Below are positions 55,524 to 62,489 of a stretch of 64,000 nucleotides of DNA, in pieces (position 1 is the stretch's first letter; each line of letters starts with the position of its first letter). Where the stretch lies: positions 2,542,001 to 2,606,000 of the forward strand of contig NZ_CP093342.1 of assembly GCF_022637555.1 (NCBI RefSeq), read 5' to 3'. The translations under genes and the position numbers were made by a program. The notes beneath the pieces are model-generated. The model had not been told where the DNA came from and searched no databases. It saw only the letters and a list, made by a program, of their open reading frames with translations. The DNA comes from Microbacterium sp. H1-D42. Lineage in GTDB: Bacteria; Actinomycetota; Actinomycetes; Actinomycetales; Microbacteriaceae.

Positions 55524-56201
55524 TCACGGGGCGCTTGGGGCAATCTCAGTGATGACAAGCGAATCGTTGATTTTGTCACGGCCGTCCGCATACACAAGGT
55601 TCACTTCAACATCGGCCGGCAAGATCTCCTGAACTGCCCTGGCAACGTCCACCCGTGACGGATCATCCGCAGGCAGGTCCTTGCTGGTGACGACCTCGAT
55701 GGTGCACTCGACATCGCCGAACACAACATCCGGGACACGGACTTGGGCGAGATAAGCATCGTCGCCGTAGCGTTTCACGACAAGCTTCTCGACCCGCTCG
55801 GACATCGTCCTGCACTCGATTAGGACGACGCTTTCCCGGGTGTCCAGCAGTAGGAAGTCTTGATCCGTCGCATAAAAGAGGGTGACCTCGACACCGCTGC
55901 TGAACGTCTCTTCCAGAAGCGCCTGCAGTCTATCCCGCAGTTCAATTCGGGTTTCGTCGTCGACTGCGACGTCTTGGCCCGTGAGCACATCAAAATTGCA
56001 CCAGACGGTATCGTCCTCTCCGGCCCACAGGTTGTCGATCTGAGGCGTCTCCCCATAGGCAGCTTGTGTAGCGTCTTGAATCTCTTCGGAGAAATCTGTG
56101 CATTCCGCGATCATCGCGTATTCACCCCATTGCATGCACCCGGAAGTGCTCAATGCTGCGAGCAGGATCGCCAACAGCAGAGGAGCGCGATATCGTCGCA
56201 T
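55524..56201 (-). CDS. Lipoprotein built from two tandem ~96-residue repeats
   Basis: The 225-residue protein has a lipoprotein-like signal (MRRYRAPLLLAILLAALSTSGC, lipid cysteine C22). The mature part is an internal duplication, residues about 29-123 and 124-218. Each half has an EC motif (C34, C130), a YG (49-50, 145-146), a second cysteine (C68, C166), a D-D-x-x-R motif (81-85, 179-183) and a VEV-x-L-x-YA strand (104-111, 198-205). The cysteine spacing of 34 and 36 suggests one disulfide per unit. I recognise no family. Start 56201 is preferred to GTG 56207 because TAGATT ends 7 bases before it. Confidence 0.72.
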   Translation of the reverse strand: MRRYRAPLLLAILLAALSTSGCMQWGEYAMIAECTDFSEEIQDATQAAYGETPQIDNLWAGEDDTVWCNFDVLTGQDVAVDDETRIELRDRLQALLEETFSSGVEVTLFYATDQDFLLLDTRESVVLIECRTMSERVEKLVVKRYGDDAYLAQVRVPDVVFGDVECTIEVVTSKDLPADDPSRVDVARAVQEILPADVEVNLVYADGRDKINDSLVITEIAPSAP

Positions 56202-56296
56202 GCTCACAATCTACCTGGGACCTAGCGATCGGCGGTTTCTCGTAGTGTCTTAAACCGGGTCGTCTTTTCCGACATGACGTCCGACGGCACACGCCA

Positions 56297-56324
56297 GCCG
56301 CCGAAACGATCGTTTGCGGCGGCA
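56297..56324. repeat. Hairpin with AAACGATCGTTT apex, possible recQ terminator
   Basis: GCCGCCG and CGGCGGC flank the perfect 12-bp palindrome AAACGATCGTTT (56304-56315). It lies about 75 bases after the recQ stop on the minus strand. The same 12-mer occurs at 54695-54706, on the other side of the two minus-strand orphan genes. Confidence 0.6.
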
Positions 56325-56398
56325 GGCGACCTCAGCACCACGCGCACACGGTAAGCCAGTAAGACGCCTGACGAAACGCCGTGCCGCAACACGTCCCC

Positions 56399-58507
56399 TC
56401 ACCCCCGCAGCGCCAACACGAACGGCAGCACCTCGCTCGCGCCGGCGCGGCGCAGCTCGCGGGCCGCGACAGTGAGCGTCCACCTACTGTCGGCCTGGTC
56501 ATCGACGAGCAGCACCGGGCCGTCCGGCAGGTCGAGACCGTCGGCTGTGAAGCGGTCCCAGAGACCTGCGAGCCGGAAGACGCTGTTGCCGCCTGGCTGG
56601 CCGCTCGGGCCGCCGTTCGCGAATTCGAGCGAACCCAGATAGGGCAGTCGGCCGATGTCGGCGATCCCCCGCGCCAGCGAATCTACGAGCAGTGGATGCG
56701 AGCGCGAGGGCATCCCGATCACGGCGACCGGCCGCCGCTCCCAGCCCCAGTCGGCGAGAACGCGCACGCAGGCGCCGAGCACCTGTGGTGACACCGGCGC
56801 ATCAGGAGCGCCCGCAGCGAACAGTTGTCGCAGCGTGCCGCCCCAGCCGAGATCCGTGAGCCGGGCCAGAGCCCGCCCCTCGCCCGCCTGTTCTTCGGCG
56901 GGAATGCGTCCCTTGACCGGCACGCCCACTCGATCCGCCCCGGTCGGCCACTGCTTGCGCGCCTCGATCGGAACGCCGACCCGGTCGAGAGACTGACCGG
57001 CGGCATCCGTCGCCGCCCCGCCGATCTCACTCGGGAACCACACGCCGGCGCAGTTGTCGCACCGACCGCACGGCACCGCGGTGTCGTCGTCGAGCGAGCG
57101 CTGCAGGAACTCCATGCGGCAGCCGTCGGTCTGCTCGTAGTCGATCATGTGCTGCTGCTCGGCCCGGCGTTCGGCGGCGATGCGCTCGTAGCGCTCGGCG
57201 TCGTACGTCCACGCCTGGCCTGTGGCGACCCAGCCGCCCTGCACGCGGCGCACCGCGCCGTCGACGTCGAGCACCTTCAGCAGCAGTTCCAGCGGTGTGC
57301 GGCGGATGTCGACCATCGACTCCAATGCGGGCGTCGAGATGGGCGAGTCGCCCAGGGCCCTTATGACGCGCTCGGCGCGCTCCCGGTCGGGCATGGATGC
57401 TGTCGCGAAGTAGTGCCAGATGTCACGGTCCTCCGTGCCAGGCAGCAGCAGCACATCGGCGCTCTCGCTGGCACGGCCGGCACGACCGACCTGCTGGTAG
57501 TAGGCGACCGGCGATGAGGGCGCGCCGAGGTGCAGCACGAACCCGAGGTCGGGCTTGTCGAATCCCATCCCCAGCGCGCTCGTGGCGACCAGCGCCTTCA
57601 CCTCGTTGCGCTTGAGTCTGCCTTCGAGATCGGTCCGCTCATCGGTGTCGGTCTGCCCGGTGTAGGCGTGCACCTCGTGTCCGTGCTCGCGCAGCAGCCG
57701 TGCGGTGTCGACGGCGGCGGCGACGGTGAGCGTGTAGATGATGCCGGATCCGGGCAGGTCGGTCAGGTGGCTGAGCAGCCAGGCGAGGCGCTGCGCAGAT
57801 CCGGGCAGCCGCAGCACGCCGAGACGCAGCGAAGCACGGGCGAGTGGGCCGCGGATCGTCAGCACACCAGCATCCGCCGCCCCAGCACCCGCCGCCCCCA
57901 GCTGCTCGGCGACATCGGCGACTACCCGGCTGTTCGCGGTCGCCGTCGTGGCGAGCACCGGCACCTCGGGCGGCATGGCGGCGATGAGGTCGCGCAGGCG
58001 CCGGTAGTCGGGGCGGAAGTCATGGCCCCAGTCGCTGATGCAGTGCGCCTCGTCGACCACCAGCATGCCCATCCGCTGCACGAGCGTCGGCAGCTGCTGC
58101 TCGCGGAACGACGGGTTGTTCAGCCGCTCCGGCGACACCAGCAGCACATCCACCTCGTCGCGGTCTAGCTGAGCGAGCACATCGGTCCACTCATGAGCGT
58201 TCGTGGAGTTGATCGCCACCGCCCGTACCCCGGCCCGCTCCGCCGCTGAGATCTGGTCGCGCATCAGCGCGAGCAGCGGCGAGACGAGCACGGTGGGCCC
58301 TGCGCCCTGCCGCCGGAGCAGCAGCGTCGCGACGAAGTACACCGCCGACTTGCCCCACCCGGTGCGCTGAACGACCAGCGCGCGCCGCCGCCCCTCGACC
58401 AGCGCCTCGATGGCCTCGTATTGGCCGTCGTGGAAGTCCGCGTCCGATCGCCCTACGAGTTCACGCAGTGCTCCGAGCGCGGCGGTGCGGGTGTCGACGA
58501 GTTCCAT
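56399..58507 (-). CDS. recQ: RecQ-family ATP-dependent DNA helicase with C-terminal PRTase-like domain
   Basis: The 702-residue helicase has motif I QRTGWGKSAVYFVATLL, motif II VVDEAHCISDWGHDFRPDYRRL, SALGMGFDKPDLGFVLHLGAP and the arginine finger region QQVGRAGR. A zinc cluster follows (CRMEFLQRSL..CGRCDNC). No HRDC domain is seen. Instead the C-terminal 150 residues resemble a phosphoribosyltransferase fold, with a PRPP-loop-like PVLLVDDQADSRWTL, a variant found in actinobacteria. It probably acts in recombination repair. ATG 58507 is chosen over GTG 58516 because CAGAGT lies 8 bases upstream. Confidence 0.9.
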   Translation of the reverse strand: MELVDTRTAALGALRELVGRSDADFHDGQYEAIEALVEGRRRALVVQRTGWGKSAVYFVATLLLRRQGAGPTVLVSPLLALMRDQISAAERAGVRAVAINSTNAHEWTDVLAQLDRDEVDVLLVSPERLNNPSFREQQLPTLVQRMGMLVVDEAHCISDWGHDFRPDYRRLRDLIAAMPPEVPVLATTATANSRVVADVAEQLGAAGAGAADAGVLTIRGPLARASLRLGVLRLPGSAQRLAWLLSHLTDLPGSGIIYTLTVAAAVDTARLLREHGHEVHAYTGQTDTDERTDLEGRLKRNEVKALVATSALGMGFDKPDLGFVLHLGAPSSPVAYYQQVGRAGRASESADVLLLPGTEDRDIWHYFATASMPDRERAERVIRALGDSPISTPALESMVDIRRTPLELLLKVLDVDGAVRRVQGGWVATGQAWTYDAERYERIAAERRAEQQHMIDYEQTDGCRMEFLQRSLDDDTAVPCGRCDNCAGVWFPSEIGGAATDAAGQSLDRVGVPIEARKQWPTGADRVGVPVKGRIPAEEQAGEGRALARLTDLGWGGTLRQLFAAGAPDAPVSPQVLGACVRVLADWGWERRPVAVIGMPSRSHPLLVDSLARGIADIGRLPYLGSLEFANGGPSGQPGGNSVFRLAGLWDRFTADGLDLPDGPVLLVDDQADSRWTLTVAARELRRAGASEVLPFVLALRG

Positions 58508-58568
58508 GGCATCCACTCTGCCTCACGCCGCCGACGCTGACGCGTGCCGACAATCAGCTGACCCATGT

Positions 58569-58591
58569 CCAGGTTACTTTCGGTATCCTGG
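58569..58591 (+). promoter_or_regulatory. hxlR promoter with palindromic operator
   Basis: CCAGGTTAC (58569-58577) and GTATCCTGG (58583-58591) form a dyad with a 5-base spacer and one mismatched pair. It contains the -10 hexamer TATCCT (58584-58589), which ends 7 bases before the hxlR ATG. The dyad has the same AGGTnAC-N5-GTnnCCT form as the site before the isochorismatase gene. Confidence 0.7.
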
Positions 58592-58595
58592 TTGC

Positions 58596-58928
58596 ATGGG
58601 TGAGGTTCTGGACACCGAGCTGTGCACCACGTCGGATCGTGCGTGGACAGTTCTCGGCAAGCGATGGAGCGGGTTGATCATCGACCTGCTGCTGCAGCGG
58701 CCTGCCCGTTTCAGCGAGCTCGAGCGTGGCGTGCCCGGCCTCTCGAAGCGCGTGCTCGGGGAGCGCCTTCGCGAATTGGAAACACTCGGACTCATCGTGC
58801 GCCACGTCGATCCTGGTCCGCCGATCACGTCGACGTACGCTCTCACTTCCCGTGGCGAGGCGCTTCGCCCTGCGCTGGATGCACTGCGCGCCTGGGCCTC
58901 TGAGTCCCCGTCCGCCGAAGAAGTCTGA
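58596..58928 (+). CDS. HxlR-family winged-helix regulator
   Basis: The 110-residue protein is the length of the family and carries its landmarks: an N-terminal cysteine in LDTELCTTSDRAWTVLGKRWSGLII, FSELERGVPGLSKRVLGERLRELETLGLIVRHV (the recognition helix), and ITSTYALTSRGEALRPALDAL. Members often sense oxidants, aldehydes or quinones through the cysteine near the N-terminus and activate or repress a nearby redox gene. The probable target is the isochorismatase-family gene that converges on it, because both promoters share one palindrome. Confidence 0.93.
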   Translation: MGEVLDTELCTTSDRAWTVLGKRWSGLIIDLLLQRPARFSELERGVPGLSKRVLGERLRELETLGLIVRHVDPGPPITSTYALTSRGEALRPALDALRAWASESPSAEEV

Positions 58929-58982
58929 GCCGCCAAGGTCACTGCCGCGCCCGATCGCGCTTGCAGGGGCCGCGCAGCAGAA

Positions 58983-59013
58983 GGGGCGACACGGTCGTCC
59001 GACCGGTCGCCCC
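58983..59013. terminator. Bidirectional terminator between hxlR and the isochorismatase gene
   Basis: GGGGCGAC pairs with GTCGCCCC, and inside it CGGTC pairs with GACCG, with one bulged A and a 4-base loop. The hairpin sits between the two convergent stop codons. AGCAGAA precedes it and CTGTTCTGGTT follows it, so it can serve both strands. Confidence 0.85.
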
Positions 59014-59028
59014 CTGTTCTGGTTGATG

Positions 59029-59718
59029 TCAGGACTTCATCGAGTCCATGACCTCCTGCGTGCGCTCGACCTCCTGAGCCTTCACGTGGCTCTCGATGAG
59101 CAGCTGGTACGCGGGGAAGATGTTGGTGTAGATCTGCGCCCACTCCATGGCGTCCTCGCGGTTCCAGGTGATCTGCAGCTCTGAGACCACTGCGGCGATG
59201 TCCATCGGGACAACACCGGCCTGAACGATGCGCGCGAGCGTGATCTCCTCCGCCATCTTCGAGTACGTGCCCGAGGCGTCGACGACAGCGAACACCTGGT
59301 AACCCTCGGCCAGTGCGCTGATGGCTGGGAACGCCATGCAGACGCTCGTGATGGTGCCGGCGATGATGAGCTGCTTCTTGCCGGTCGCCTTCACCGCGGC
59401 GACGAAGTCCGGGTTGTGCCAGGCGTTGATCTCGCCCTTGCGTCCGATGTACTGCGCGTGCGGAGCGTTCTCGTGGATCTCGGGAATCAGTGGACCGTTC
59501 GGCCCCTGCGGCACAGACGCCGTGGTGATCACCGGCACATTCGACAAGGTCGCCATCTTGGCCAGGGCCGCGGCGTGGCGGCGGAGCGTGGTCATCGGCA
59601 TGTCCTTGACGGTCTGGAACAGGCCGCTCTGGTGGTCGATCAGCAGCAGGACTGCGTCCTCAGGGTTGATCACAGGCAGTGCGCCGTCGAAGTTTGCGGG
59701 ACCGGTGGAGGTGGTCAT
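59029..59718 (-). CDS. Isochorismatase-family hydrolase (YcaC-like)
   Basis: The 229-residue protein has the cysteine-hydrolase triad region: the aspartate in DAVLLLIDHQSGLFQTV, a lysine in the ATGKKQLIIAG stretch, and the nucleophile cysteine in GTITSVCMAFPAISALAEGYQVFAV. The closing segment (NREDAMEWAQIYTNIFPAYQLLIESH) is that of YcaC-type proteins, which form ring octamers and have uncertain substrates. Start 59718 (MTTSTGPANFDG) follows AAAGGAA, and the in-frame ATG at 59733 is less suitable. The promoter carries the HxlR-type dyad. Confidence 0.88.
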   Translation of the reverse strand: MTTSTGPANFDGALPVINPEDAVLLLIDHQSGLFQTVKDMPMTTLRRHAAALAKMATLSNVPVITTASVPQGPNGPLIPEIHENAPHAQYIGRKGEINAWHNPDFVAAVKATGKKQLIIAGTITSVCMAFPAISALAEGYQVFAVVDASGTYSKMAEEITLARIVQAGVVPMDIAAVVSELQITWNREDAMEWAQIYTNIFPAYQLLIESHVKAQEVERTQEVMDSMKS

Positions 59719-59737
59719 GAGGTTCCTTTCCATTGTA

Positions 59738-59756
59738 AGGTGACGATATGTAACCT
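59738..59756 (-). promoter_or_regulatory. HxlR-type operator before the isochorismatase gene
   Basis: AGGTGAC (59738-59744) and GTAACCT (59750-59756) form a dyad with a 5-base spacer. It lies 20 bases upstream of the start and matches the hxlR promoter dyad in arm sequence and spacing. A further half-site TAACCT is at 59769-59774. Confidence 0.7.
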
Positions 59757-59820
59757 CGTTCTGATTTATAACCTACATGATGATTCAGGCACCGGGTCGC
59801 ACGCGGCGGAACAGGCCGTA

Positions 59821-59868
59821 TTGCGACCGTCCCGTCGTCGTGCGAGAATTACCGTACGATCGGTCAGT
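59821..59868 (+). promoter_or_regulatory. paaA promoter with PaaR-like operator
   Basis: TTGCGA (59821-59826), a 17-base spacer and GAGAAT (59844-59849) form a candidate promoter. From 59847 to 59868 runs a 22-bp imperfect palindrome with core ACCGTACGATCGGT and right flank CAGT. It differs in one defined position from the ACTnACCGnnCGnnCGGTnAGT motif I recall for the TetR-type PaaR of Corynebacterium glutamicum. No such regulator gene is in the window. Confidence 0.65.
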
Positions 59869-59903
59869 AAAGCCGATGAGTCCCGCATGTCCAGGAGTCG
59901 ATG

Positions 59904-60881
59904 ATGACCAGCCCCGCAGACCTGTCGCTCGTGCAGAGCGACGACGCCGACGCGCAGACGCGCTTCGACGAACTCGTCGCGCACGAGCAGCGCATCGAGC
60001 CGCGCGATTGGATGCCAGAGGCGTACCGCAAGACGCTCATCCGGCAGATCTCGCAGCACGCCCACTCCGAGATCATCGGCATGCAGCCGGAGGGCGACTG
60101 GATCACCCGGGCCCCGAGCCTGAAGCGCAAGGCCATTCTGATGGCGAAGGTGCAGGATGAGGCCGGCCACGGTCTGTACCTCTACTCCGCCGCGCAGACC
60201 CTCGGCATCACCCGCGACGAGATGATGGACCAGCTCATCACCGGCAAGGCCAAGTACTCGTCGATCTTCAACTACCCCACCCCCACCTGGGCCGACATGG
60301 GTGCGATCGGGTGGCTCGTCGACGGCGCCGCGATCGTCAACCAGGTGCCGCTGTGCCGCGCCTCGTACGGGCCCTACGGTCGCGCGATGGTGCGCGTCTG
60401 CAAGGAGGAGTCGTTCCACCAGCGGCAGGGCTTCGAGATCCTGCTGCAGCTCATGCGGGGCACCGACGAGCAGCGCGCAATGGCGCAGGATGCCGTGAAC
60501 CGCTGGTACTGGCCGAGCCTGGCCATGTTCGGCCCGCCCGATGACGAGTCGCCGAACTCGGCGCAGTCGATGAAGTGGAAGATCAAGCGGTTCTCGAACG
60601 ACGCCCTTCGACAGCGCTTCGTGGGGATGCTGGTGCCGCAGGCCGAGATCCTGGGGATCACGCTGCCCGATCCGAAGCTGCGCTTCGACGAGGAATCAGG
60701 TCAATACGAGATGGGTGAGGTCGACTGGGACGAGTTCTATGAAGTGCTGCGCGGCAACGGGCCGTGCAACGCCGAACGGGTCGAGCGCCGTCGCACGGCG
60801 CATGAAGACGGCGCGTGGGTGCGCGAGGCGGCAGCCGAGTACGCGCGCAAGCAGTCGCTGCGCGCGAAGGAGGTGGCGTGA
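59904..60881 (+). CDS. paaA: 1,2-phenylacetyl-CoA epoxidase, catalytic subunit PaaA
   Basis: The 325-residue ferritin-like diiron subunit carries out epoxidation of the phenylacetyl-CoA ring. The iron ligands expected of the family lie in the [40 protein letters not shown] and [16 protein letters not shown] helices, all intact. The start at 59904 has AGGAG six bases upstream, while ATG 59901 would leave only three. The stop overlaps the paaB ATG. Confidence 0.96.
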   Translation: MTSPADLSLVQSDDADAQTRFDELVAHEQRIEPRDWMPEAYRKTLIRQISQHAHSEIIGMQPEGDWITRAPSLKRKAILMAKVQDEAGHGLYLYSAAQTLGITRDEMMDQLITGKAKYSSIFNYPTPTWADMGAIGWLVDGAAIVNQVPLCRASYGPYGRAMVRVCKEESFHQRQGFEILLQLMRGTDEQRAMAQDAVNRWYWPSLAMFGPPDDESPNSAQSMKWKIKRFSNDALRQRFVGMLVPQAEILGITLPDPKLRFDEESGQYEMGEVDWDEFYEVLRGNGPCNAERVERRRTAHEDGAWVREAAAEYARKQSLRAKEVA

Positions 60882-61168
60882 TGGATGCTGAGATCTGGCC
60901 CCTGTGGGAGGTCTTCGTCCGCGCGAACCGCGGCCTGAACCACGTGCACGTCGGCTCGCTGCACGCGCCGGACGCCGACATGGCGCTGCGCAACGCCCGC
61001 GACTTGTACACCCGTCGCGGCGAGGGGGTGTCGATCTGGGTGGTGCCGTCGGATGCCATCACGACGAGCGACCCTGATGACAAGGACGCCTTCTTCGAGA
61101 GCCCCACAGGCAAGAACTACCGGCACGCCGTGTACTACACGGCCTCCGAGGGGGTGCCGCACCTATGA
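60881..61168 (+). CDS. paaB: 1,2-phenylacetyl-CoA epoxidase subunit PaaB
   Basis: The 95-residue protein is the small non-catalytic subunit that bridges PaaAC heterodimers. It has the family start WPLWEVFVRANRGLNHVHVGSLHAPDADMALRNARDLYTRR and the SPTGKNYRHAVYYT end. Start 60881 overlaps the paaA stop by one base, with GAAGGAGG immediately upstream. The stop overlaps paaC (ATGA). Confidence 0.96.
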   Translation: MDAEIWPLWEVFVRANRGLNHVHVGSLHAPDADMALRNARDLYTRRGEGVSIWVVPSDAITTSDPDDKDAFFESPTGKNYRHAVYYTASEGVPHL

Positions 61169-61995
61169 GCGCCCCTGTCGGGAACAAGAACGTCATTGTC
61201 TCGGTCGACCAGCTCAACCTGGCATCCGAGCTCTCTGGCGGTGACGCCAGCGCGACCTCAGCCGACGTCGCGGAGTACGCGCTTTGGCTGGGCGACGACG
61301 CACTGATCCTCTCGCAGCAGCTCGGCGCATGGATCTCGCGCGCTCCGGAGCTCGAAGAGGACGTGGCGCTCGCGAACATCGCCCTTGACCTGCTCGGCCA
61401 CGCCCGCTCGCTGCTGCGCTACGCCGGCACCTGGGACGACCGCACCGAGGACGACCTGGCGTATCTGCGCGATGAGCCCGAGTTCCGCAGCGCATGGCTC
61501 ATGGAGCAGCCCAACGGCGACTTCGCGCAGACCATCGCCCGCCAGCTGTTCGCCTCGGCCTACATGTTCGAGCTGTACACGGCGCTGCGCGCCTCGACAG
61601 ACGAGACCATCGCCGCCATCGCCGCGAAATCCCTCAAAGAGGTCGACTACCACCGCGATCACGCCGTGCAGTGGGTACTGCGTCTGGCCGGCGGCACAGA
61701 CCTGTCACGCGAGCGCATCATCCGCGCGATCCATGACGTGTGGCCGTACATCGACGAGCTGTTCCGGGACGAGCCGCTGATCGACCGACTCGGCGATGCC
61801 ACTGTGCGGCCATCCGCGCTGCGCGCCGGCTTCGACGCCGTGATCGACGAGGTGTTCCGCGAGGCGGATCTCGAGGCGCCGACGATCGCCGCCTCCCGCG
61901 GCGGCGGCCGACATGGCGCGCACGCCACGCCGATGGGGCACCTGCTGGCCGAGATGCAGGTGCTCGCACGACGGCATCCGGGGGCGATCTGGTGA
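61165..61995 (+). CDS. paaC: 1,2-phenylacetyl-CoA epoxidase subunit PaaC
   Basis: The 276-residue structural ferritin-like subunit forms the catalytic heterodimer with PaaA. It shows LWLGDDALILSQQLGAWISRAPELEEDVALANIALDLLGHARSLL and the KSLKEVDYHRDHAVQWVLRLAGGT helix. The C-terminal GGRHGAHATPMGHLLAEMQVLARRHPGAIW is the usual PaaC ending. Start and stop overlap its neighbours. Confidence 0.96.
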   Translation: MSAPVGNKNVIVSVDQLNLASELSGGDASATSADVAEYALWLGDDALILSQQLGAWISRAPELEEDVALANIALDLLGHARSLLRYAGTWDDRTEDDLAYLRDEPEFRSAWLMEQPNGDFAQTIARQLFASAYMFELYTALRASTDETIAAIAAKSLKEVDYHRDHAVQWVLRLAGGTDLSRERIIRAIHDVWPYIDELFRDEPLIDRLGDATVRPSALRAGFDAVIDEVFREADLEAPTIAASRGGGRHGAHATPMGHLLAEMQVLARRHPGAIW

Positions 61996-62489
61996 CCACC
62001 ACGACGACTCGCGAGCGCCGCGCCTGGCAGGTCGCGGCGACAGTCACCGACCCCGAGATCCCGGTGCTCACCATCGAGGATCTCGGCGTGCTGCGCGCCG
62101 TGCACGTGGCAGAGGACGAGCGCATCGTCGTCGACATCACGCCGACATACAGCGGATGCCCGGCGATGGACGCCATCCGCGACGATGTCGTGCTGGCGCT
62201 GACGCACGACGGATTCGCCGACGTCGAGGTGCGCACCGTGCTCTCCCCCGCCTGGACCACCGACTGGATGAGCGACGACGGCAAGCGCAAGCTCACCGAG
62301 TTCGGCATCGCACCGCCCAGCGGGCGTGCCGCCCATCAGGGCCCGGTGCGCCTCGCCCTCAGCATCCGATGCCCGCAGTGCGGCTCGCTCGACACCCGCG
62401 AGATCTCGCGATTCGGATCCACCTCGTGCAAGGCGCTCTACGAGTGCCGCGCCTGCCTCGAGCCCTTCGACCACTTCAAGGTGATCTGA
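61992..62489 (+). CDS. paaD: Phenylacetate degradation protein PaaD (Fe-S assembly-like)
   Basis: The 165-residue protein has an MIP18/SufT-like domain (VTDPEIPVLTIEDLGVLRAVHV, TPTYSGCPAMDAIRDDV) followed by a C-terminal zinc-ribbon-like part (CPQCGSLDTREISRFGSTSCKALYECRACLEPFDHFK). It is thought to help mature the iron-sulfur reductase or the diiron centre. It begins with GTG overlapping the paaC stop (GTGA). Its stop overlaps paaE. Confidence 0.93.
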   Translation: MTTTTTRERRAWQVAATVTDPEIPVLTIEDLGVLRAVHVAEDERIVVDITPTYSGCPAMDAIRDDVVLALTHDGFADVEVRTVLSPAWTTDWMSDDGKRKLTEFGIAPPSGRAAHQGPVRLALSIRCPQCGSLDTREISRFGSTSCKALYECRACLEPFDHFKVI

